Shown here piece by piece: positions 4,955 to 8,311 of a stretch of 8,311 nucleotides of DNA; positions within the stretch are counted from its first letter, which is position 1, and each line of letters opens with the position of its first letter. The notes beneath the pieces were generated by a model. The model searched no databases and was not told the DNA's origin. It worked only from the letters and a program-made list of their open reading frames with translations. This DNA is from an uncultured Candidatus Saccharibacteria bacterium (GTDB lineage: Bacteria; Patescibacteria; Saccharimonadia; Saccharimonadales; UBA6022), in contig CAMLED010000040.1 of assembly GCA_946479115.1 (NCBI GenBank), positions 1-8,311 of the forward strand, given 5' to 3'. Position numbers and translations under genes: made by a program.

Positions 4955-7489
4955 TTACGCGCGCTTTGTTTTTCGAATGATCAAGATTACGATCAATACC
5001 ATAGCAACACCGCCAGCGACCCAAGCGATCAAACTGTAGTTAAAGCTAGGCTTCGCAGCAGGTCCAGTTGCGTTAGTTGCCTCGTCTTGTGGCATCGATA
5101 ATACCGATACCTTGGTTGCTAGCAAGTTCGTCATCGTGAGCTGTGCCACACCGTTCGCAACACTACTCACCATTACAGAAATATCGTCTGTTTTGTCGCC
5201 ATCAACATCATATTTACCCGTCTCGCCCACGCGTAGGATATGCGTCTGAGGTGTTGAACGAAGCGTAAAGGTCACTGTATTACCCTGAATACTATCAACC
5301 GTAAACGTGTGTGGTGCCTCGTTCGCCTTAAAGCTCAGCACCTGCCCACTGGCTACCGCAACCTTATACTCATCGCCTGCTCTAAACGCACTTTCCTTCA
5401 TGAGATCAACCGTCGGCAGACTAGTCGACTCTTCCACGCCAAGCTCATTAGAGACTGTTGGTGGAGTGGTAGTTTTTATTGTGCCAGCTGAAGAGTTTGA
5501 AGAGGACACATTCGATACAGGCGGTTGAGCAACTGGAGGTATCGGGGTTTGTCCTTGTGGCGGCGTTTCCTCTTCAGGTTGCGTGTCATTCTGATCAGGT
5601 GCAGGAGCCTGGTACGCATACCCGCCATATTCAGTTGCGAATAGCTTAGATCCGTCTGCTGAACTTGCTACACTATTCCATTTATTATTAAAGCTGTTGA
5701 TTTCTTGCCGATGCCATGTATCGCCACCGTCTGTCGACACCCAAATATCGTGTTGCATTGCCGCCGCCACAAGTGTTTGGCCATCAGCTGATGCGACGAG
5801 TGCATTCCATGTATTATTAGGTGGTACTCCGGTTTGCACCGTCCACGTGGTGCCACCATCTATTGACACGTAGAGTGCTTCGGTACTAGATACCATCATC
5901 GTGTCACCATCTGCCGATATCGTACTATCTACCCAGTACGTCACATCAGCATCAACTATCACTTCCACCCACGTTTCACCGCCATTAACCGAGCGATATA
6001 CGTGGCCATTATTGTCATTACCTATAAGAGTCATTCCGTCTGCCGAAACTGAAAATTTATTAAGCCATGTTGGCGTAACCGCGCTATAGCTTACCCAAGC
6101 ACCTCCACCGTTGGTAGAAATGTGTATATCGGTATCACTCATAAGAATTATCCTGGTGCCATCTGCCGAAACCGCCAACTCTCCACCGGTAACTGGATGG
6201 TCTACCCATGTCTCACCTCCATCTGACGATGTATATAAAACGTTAGTATTAAGGTCAATTCCAGCCAATACCTGACCGTTGGCCGACATAGCAAGCCTAA
6301 CAAGTCGCATGTTGTCGTCAAAAGGATGTGGCGTCCAATGCGCACCACCGTCTGTTGATCGGTAAACGCCGTCGAAGCCGTTATAAGCAACGAGGATAGT
6401 GCCGTCATTAGACGCAAAGATCTTTTGCCAGTCGCCAGCTCCCCGTATAGCATTGCTCATCCAACTAACCGCATCGTCTGTTGAAGTACGGATATATGGG
6501 GCACTATCAAGTGTGGCAGTCAGCCGTGTGCCATCAGCTGAATAGACTATCGAATCCCAAGAGCCATCTTCGACATCTCTCGGTGTCCACTCTTCACCTC
6601 CATTCGTAGACACAAAAATAGGTGCATTCCTTCCTCCTACAGCCATGTGCATACCGTCGGCCGACATGGTCGCTTTCGCCACGGAGTATGCCGAGGCTTC
6701 ATCATTCCTCACCCATTCGCCACCATTAACAGAAGTATAAAATGTGTCGCCATAACTTACCGCTATTACTTTTGATCCATCTGCAGAGACAGCAAGAGAA
6801 TTCCAGCGACCAGTAACAGTACCGATTGGTGTCCAGTTTGTATCGTCAGTTGAAGCATAGACATATCCGCCATCACTCGCCGCAAAGGTTTTAGTACCGT
6901 CACCAGACACGGCCACTGCAGCCCAGTACTGATCAGGTTCACCCTCATATGGTGTCCAACTTACACCGGCATCACTTGAAATCTGAATATAGTTATCAAA
7001 TCCCACCGCCATTAATTTATTTCCGTCGGCTGATGAGGCAACATCATACCAATACGTTGTCCCAGCATTTGGGCGTTCTATCCAGCTAGCTCCACTGTCG
7101 GCCGAAGTATAAACGTGCCCGCTATCAACTACTGCGACTAGCTTTGTACCATCTGCCGAAGAGGCTATGGCCGACCAATTATGAACACCACTTGATTCAT
7201 GACGCACCCAATGCGCACCACTATCGGCTGAGGTATGGATTACATTGCCATAAGCAGCGGCAGCTAATTTAGTGCCGTCCGCCGACGAAGCAATATCACT
7301 CCACCGAGTACGAGACACGCCGGTTAGATCGTTACGGGACCATTCATATGTCGGATCCGCCGCAAAAATCGTCTGCACTGGAGCAATAAGCGCCGCTACT
7401 ACTAATATGCCACTGAGTAGTACAGTACGTACTTTTTGTGTAGAACGTCGTTTGATTGATAGTGATTTTGCGGCTCTTTGGCGAGTCAT
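4955..7489 (-). CDS. Secreted, membrane-anchored BNR/Asp-box beta-propeller surface protein
   Basis: The 844-residue protein begins with a long basic n-region (1-21), a hydrophobic core (22-41) and a likely signal-peptidase site at IFA-AD (about 43). Residues 47-629 hold 14 units of about 42 residues, each with a SADGTKL-like strand; 13 end in an Asp box such as STDGGAHW. This is the sortilin/Ycf48/BNR propeller class. A Pro/Thr/Ser/Glu-rich linker (630-690) follows, then a beta domain (about 700-790) containing DVDGDKTDD (761-769), which looks like a calcium-binding loop, and a C-terminal transmembrane helix (819-838) ending in a basic tail. No cysteine is seen, usual for exported proteins of this type. 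It is thus tethered to the cytoplasmic membrane and faces outward. A role in surface binding is an inference; BNR propellers also occur in sialidases, but no sialidase active site is evident. The start has AAAGGA nine nt upstream. Confidence 0.87.
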   Translation of the reverse strand: MTRQRAAKSLSIKRRSTQKVRTVLLSGILVVAALIAPVQTIFAADPTYEWSRNDLTGVSRTRWSDIASSADGTKLAAAAYGNVIHTSADSGAHWVRHESSGVHNWSAIASSADGTKLVAVVDSGHVYTSADSGASWIERPNAGTTYWYDVASSADGNKLMAVGFDNYIQISSDAGVSWTPYEGEPDQYWAAVAVSGDGTKTFAASDGGYVYASTDDTNWTPIGTVTGRWNSLAVSADGSKVIAVSYGDTFYTSVNGGEWVRNDEASAYSVAKATMSADGMHMAVGGRNAPIFVSTNGGEEWTPRDVEDGSWDSIVYSADGTRLTATLDSAPYIRTSTDDAVSWMSNAIRGAGDWQKIFASNDGTILVAYNGFDGVYRSTDGGAHWTPHPFDDNMRLVRLAMSANGQVLAGIDLNTNVLYTSSDGGETWVDHPVTGGELAVSADGTRIILMSDTDIHISTNGGGAWVSYSAVTPTWLNKFSVSADGMTLIGNDNNGHVYRSVNGGETWVEVIVDADVTYWVDSTISADGDTMMVSSTEALYVSIDGGTTWTVQTGVPPNNTWNALVASADGQTLVAAAMQHDIWVSTDGGDTWHRQEINSFNNKWNSVASSADGSKLFATEYGGYAYQAPAPDQNDTQPEEETPPQGQTPIPPVAQPPVSNVSSSNSSAGTIKTTTPPTVSNELGVEESTSLPTVDLMKESAFRAGDEYKVAVASGQVLSFKANEAPHTFTVDSIQGNTVTFTLRSTPQTHILRVGETGKYDVDGDKTDDISVMVSSVANGVAQLTMTNLLATKVSVLSMPQDEATNATGPAAKPSFNYSLIAWVAGGVAMVLIVILIIRKTKRA
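5603..7351 (-). repeat. Fourteen tandem propeller-blade repeats (about 126 bp each)
   Basis: The units start at about protein residues 62, 105, 147, 189, 229, 270, 311, 354, 396, 437, 475, 519, 561 and 604, and range from 38 to 44 residues. Most begin with W and have (V/S)SADG(T/S) near position 7 and a (S/T)-x-(D/N)-x-G-x-x-W box near 26-32. The repeats are diverged in DNA sequence, so this is an old protein repeat rather than a recent tandem duplication. The last unit lacks an Asp box; the segment YEWSRND before the first unit looks like the missing final strand. Confidence 0.85.
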
Positions 7490-7539
7490 ATGATGGCGTC
7501 CTTTTTTGTTGATAGTTGCACGGTGTTTAATTACCGCTA

Positions 7540-7548
7540 ATTATACCA
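7540..7548 (-). promoter_or_regulatory. Extended -10 promoter of the propeller gene
   Basis: The minus strand reads TGGTATAAT, a perfect extended -10 (TGn plus TATAAT). No good -35 is visible. A start near 7533 gives a leader of about 44 nt, which contains the A-rich Shine-Dalgarno AAAAAAGGA before the ATG at 7489. Confidence 0.72.
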
Positions 7549-7617
7549 TTTTTAAGCATAGACATGATCACTATCTGTTGTGGTTTTTCCCTTAAATTAT
7601 CCTTATAAAACATACAG

Positions 7618-7645
7618 AAAAGCCCCATCGAACACAGGGGCTTTT
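7618..7645 (-). terminator. Bidirectional intrinsic terminator after the gene at 7663
   Basis: AAAAGCCCC (7618-7626) pairs with GGGGCTTTT (7637-7645) around a 10-nt loop. T runs follow on both strands. It lies 18 nt past the stop codon of the minus-strand gene and separates that gene from the propeller gene. Confidence 0.88.
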
Positions 7646-7662
7646 TCTATAACGTAGACAGG

Positions 7663-8073
7663 CTATTCTTTTGGTTGTTCGGTCGGCTTCTCGCCGGAGA
7701 TAGTAATTTCTCGTGTGCGTTTATTATGACCTGCGAGTGTTAGTCCCCCGAGACCAGCGGCAAGGGTATAGGCAGTTACACCTAGGAGTTGATTGCGCTC
7801 TTGCTCCTTTGCATTGGCATACTCATTCGCATACTCAGCGCCGTGTGGAATTCCCTGCTGCTCTTGAATAGGAGCGGCAATTCGGTAGCTTTCCGACTTG
7901 TTATTAGCATCGATCGCTAACCCACCAGCCACCGCTGTAACACCAAGTAGTGTAATTGCAGTCAGCCGAGTTGCGGTTTCGAGTCCCCTACCTATAGAAA
8001 GGTTATCAATATTTTTTGATATTTTTGCTTCGTTTTGAGCTGAGTTAGGTTTTGGTGTTTGCTCGTGATTCAT
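7663..8073 (-). CDS. Hypothetical two-helix membrane protein, 136 aa
   Basis: The product has a polar, Asn/Gln/Lys-rich N terminus (1-33), a Gly/Ala/Thr-rich transmembrane helix (about 36-55), an extracytoplasmic or cytoplasmic loop of about 40 residues containing a short EYANEYANA repeat (80-88), a second transmembrane helix (about 96-115) and a charged tail. It is thus a hairpin membrane protein with both termini on the same side, probably the cytoplasm given the basic residues next to each helix. No family is recognised. The start codon sits six nt after a -10 element and there is no Shine-Dalgarno, so a leaderless mRNA is likely. It is a single-gene unit bounded by terminators on both sides. 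Confidence 0.75.
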   Translation of the reverse strand: MNHEQTPKPNSAQNEAKISKNIDNLSIGRGLETATRLTAITLLGVTAVAGGLAIDANNKSESYRIAAPIQEQQGIPHGAEYANEYANAKEQERNQLLGVTAYTLAAGLGGLTLAGHNKRTREITISGEKPTEQPKE

Positions 8074-8079
8074 GTATAA

Positions 8080-8108
8080 ACATTAGCATAATTATCTATT
8101 TTTGTCAA
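8080..8108 (-). promoter_or_regulatory. Promoter of the two-helix membrane protein gene
   Basis: On the minus strand a perfect -35 TTGACA (8108-8103), a 17-nt spacer and TAATGT (8085-8080), with TG in the extended -10 position. The block TTATGCTAATGTTTAT (8091-8076) is identical to that of the promoter at 1844. Six nt separate the -10 from the ATG, so transcription would start on the ATG itself. Confidence 0.72.
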
Positions 8109-8135
8109 TTAGTCGCTTACGTTCATCCATTTAAA

Positions 8136-8157
8136 ACACCCCGATTTCTCGGGGTGT
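8136..8157 (-). terminator. Intrinsic terminator for the ORF entering from the right edge
   Basis: ACACCCCGA (8136-8144) pairs perfectly with TCGGGGTGT (8149-8157) around a 4-nt loop. On the minus strand it is followed by a short T run (TTTTAAA). It lies 20 nt past the TGA at 8180-8178 and upstream of the promoter of the next minus-strand gene. Confidence 0.8.
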
Positions 8158-8177
8158 AGGTAGAAGAAGTAAGGATG

Positions 8178-8311
8178 TCAGCGAAACTGTAGATGACAGT
8201 TGCCGACAGGAAGACCGATCTCACACGCTTCAATTTGCCGCTCCATGGTTAAGTTGTATAACCATTGAATACGATTTGTCGTGACAATCTTGGTCATAGA
8301 ACCGCCGAACC
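8178..8311 (-). CDS. C-terminal part of an unidentified ORF, cut by the right edge
   Basis: On the minus strand a frame is open from the window edge to a TGA at 8180-8178, giving about 43 residues ending in GNCHLQFR. The other two minus-strand frames contain stops here. A terminator follows at the expected distance, which is the main support for a gene ending here. There is an internal ATG at 8297 with a GGCGG a few nt upstream, so a complete 39-residue small protein is also possible. No family is recognised from this fragment. Confidence 0.5.
   Translation of the reverse strand, partial: FGGSMTKIVTTNRIQWLYNLTMERQIEACEIGLPVGNCHLQFR

Noticed and set aside
8158..8311. tRNA or tmRNA end at the right edge, suggested by GGTTCG on the minus strand
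   Set aside because: No T-arm partner, acceptor stem or CCA end can be matched; an open reading frame with a downstream terminator explains the segment better.

Overview
The window reads like a small-genome Patescibacteria/CPR bacterium, most probably Candidatus Saccharibacteria (TM7). This is an inference. The basis is a short murE-type ligase without its usual first domain, a FemA/FemX-type aminoacyltransferase convergent with it, several very small proteins of unknown family, a large surface beta-propeller protein, and promoters placed so close to start codons that some mRNAs look leaderless. TGA is read as stop (for example at 1746-1748 and 2189-2191), so this is not one of the CPR lineages that recode TGA.

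Layout. 1-44: a CIRCE-type HrcA operator with an embedded leftward promoter, implying a heat-shock gene beyond the left edge. 64-501 (-): a lone N-terminal phosphohexomutase domain without its catalytic serine. 590-1414 (+): unknown protein with a PD-(D/E)XK-like signature near its C terminus. 1482-1748, 1922-2191 and 2203-2412 (+): three small hypothetical proteins in two transcription units, each unit ending at a hairpin terminator; the first two may be distant relatives. 2413-2555: structured, non-coding 3' region ending in a terminator. 2590-3630 (+): FemAB-family aminoacyltransferase. 3627-4928 (-): MurE-like ligase, stop codon overlapping that of the FemAB gene. 4955-7489 (-): secreted, membrane-anchored protein with 14 BNR/Asp-box propeller repeats. 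7663-8073 (-): two-helix membrane protein. 8178-8311 (-): C-terminal end of an unidentified ORF cut by the right edge. No gene-free stretch exceeds 300 bases.

How the parts relate. The FemAB protein and MurE would both act on peptidoglycan stem peptides: MurE adds an amino acid to the UDP-MurNAc peptide in the cytoplasm and FemAB would add bridge residues to the lipid-linked precursor. The propeller protein probably sits on the outer face of the cytoplasmic membrane, in or beyond that wall. Regulation stands out. Three promoters share -35/spacer or -10 sequence, one carries a perfect 18-bp palindrome, and four genes have a -10 element 6-7 nt from the start codon with no Shine-Dalgarno. No mobile element, CRISPR array, tRNA or rRNA was seen.
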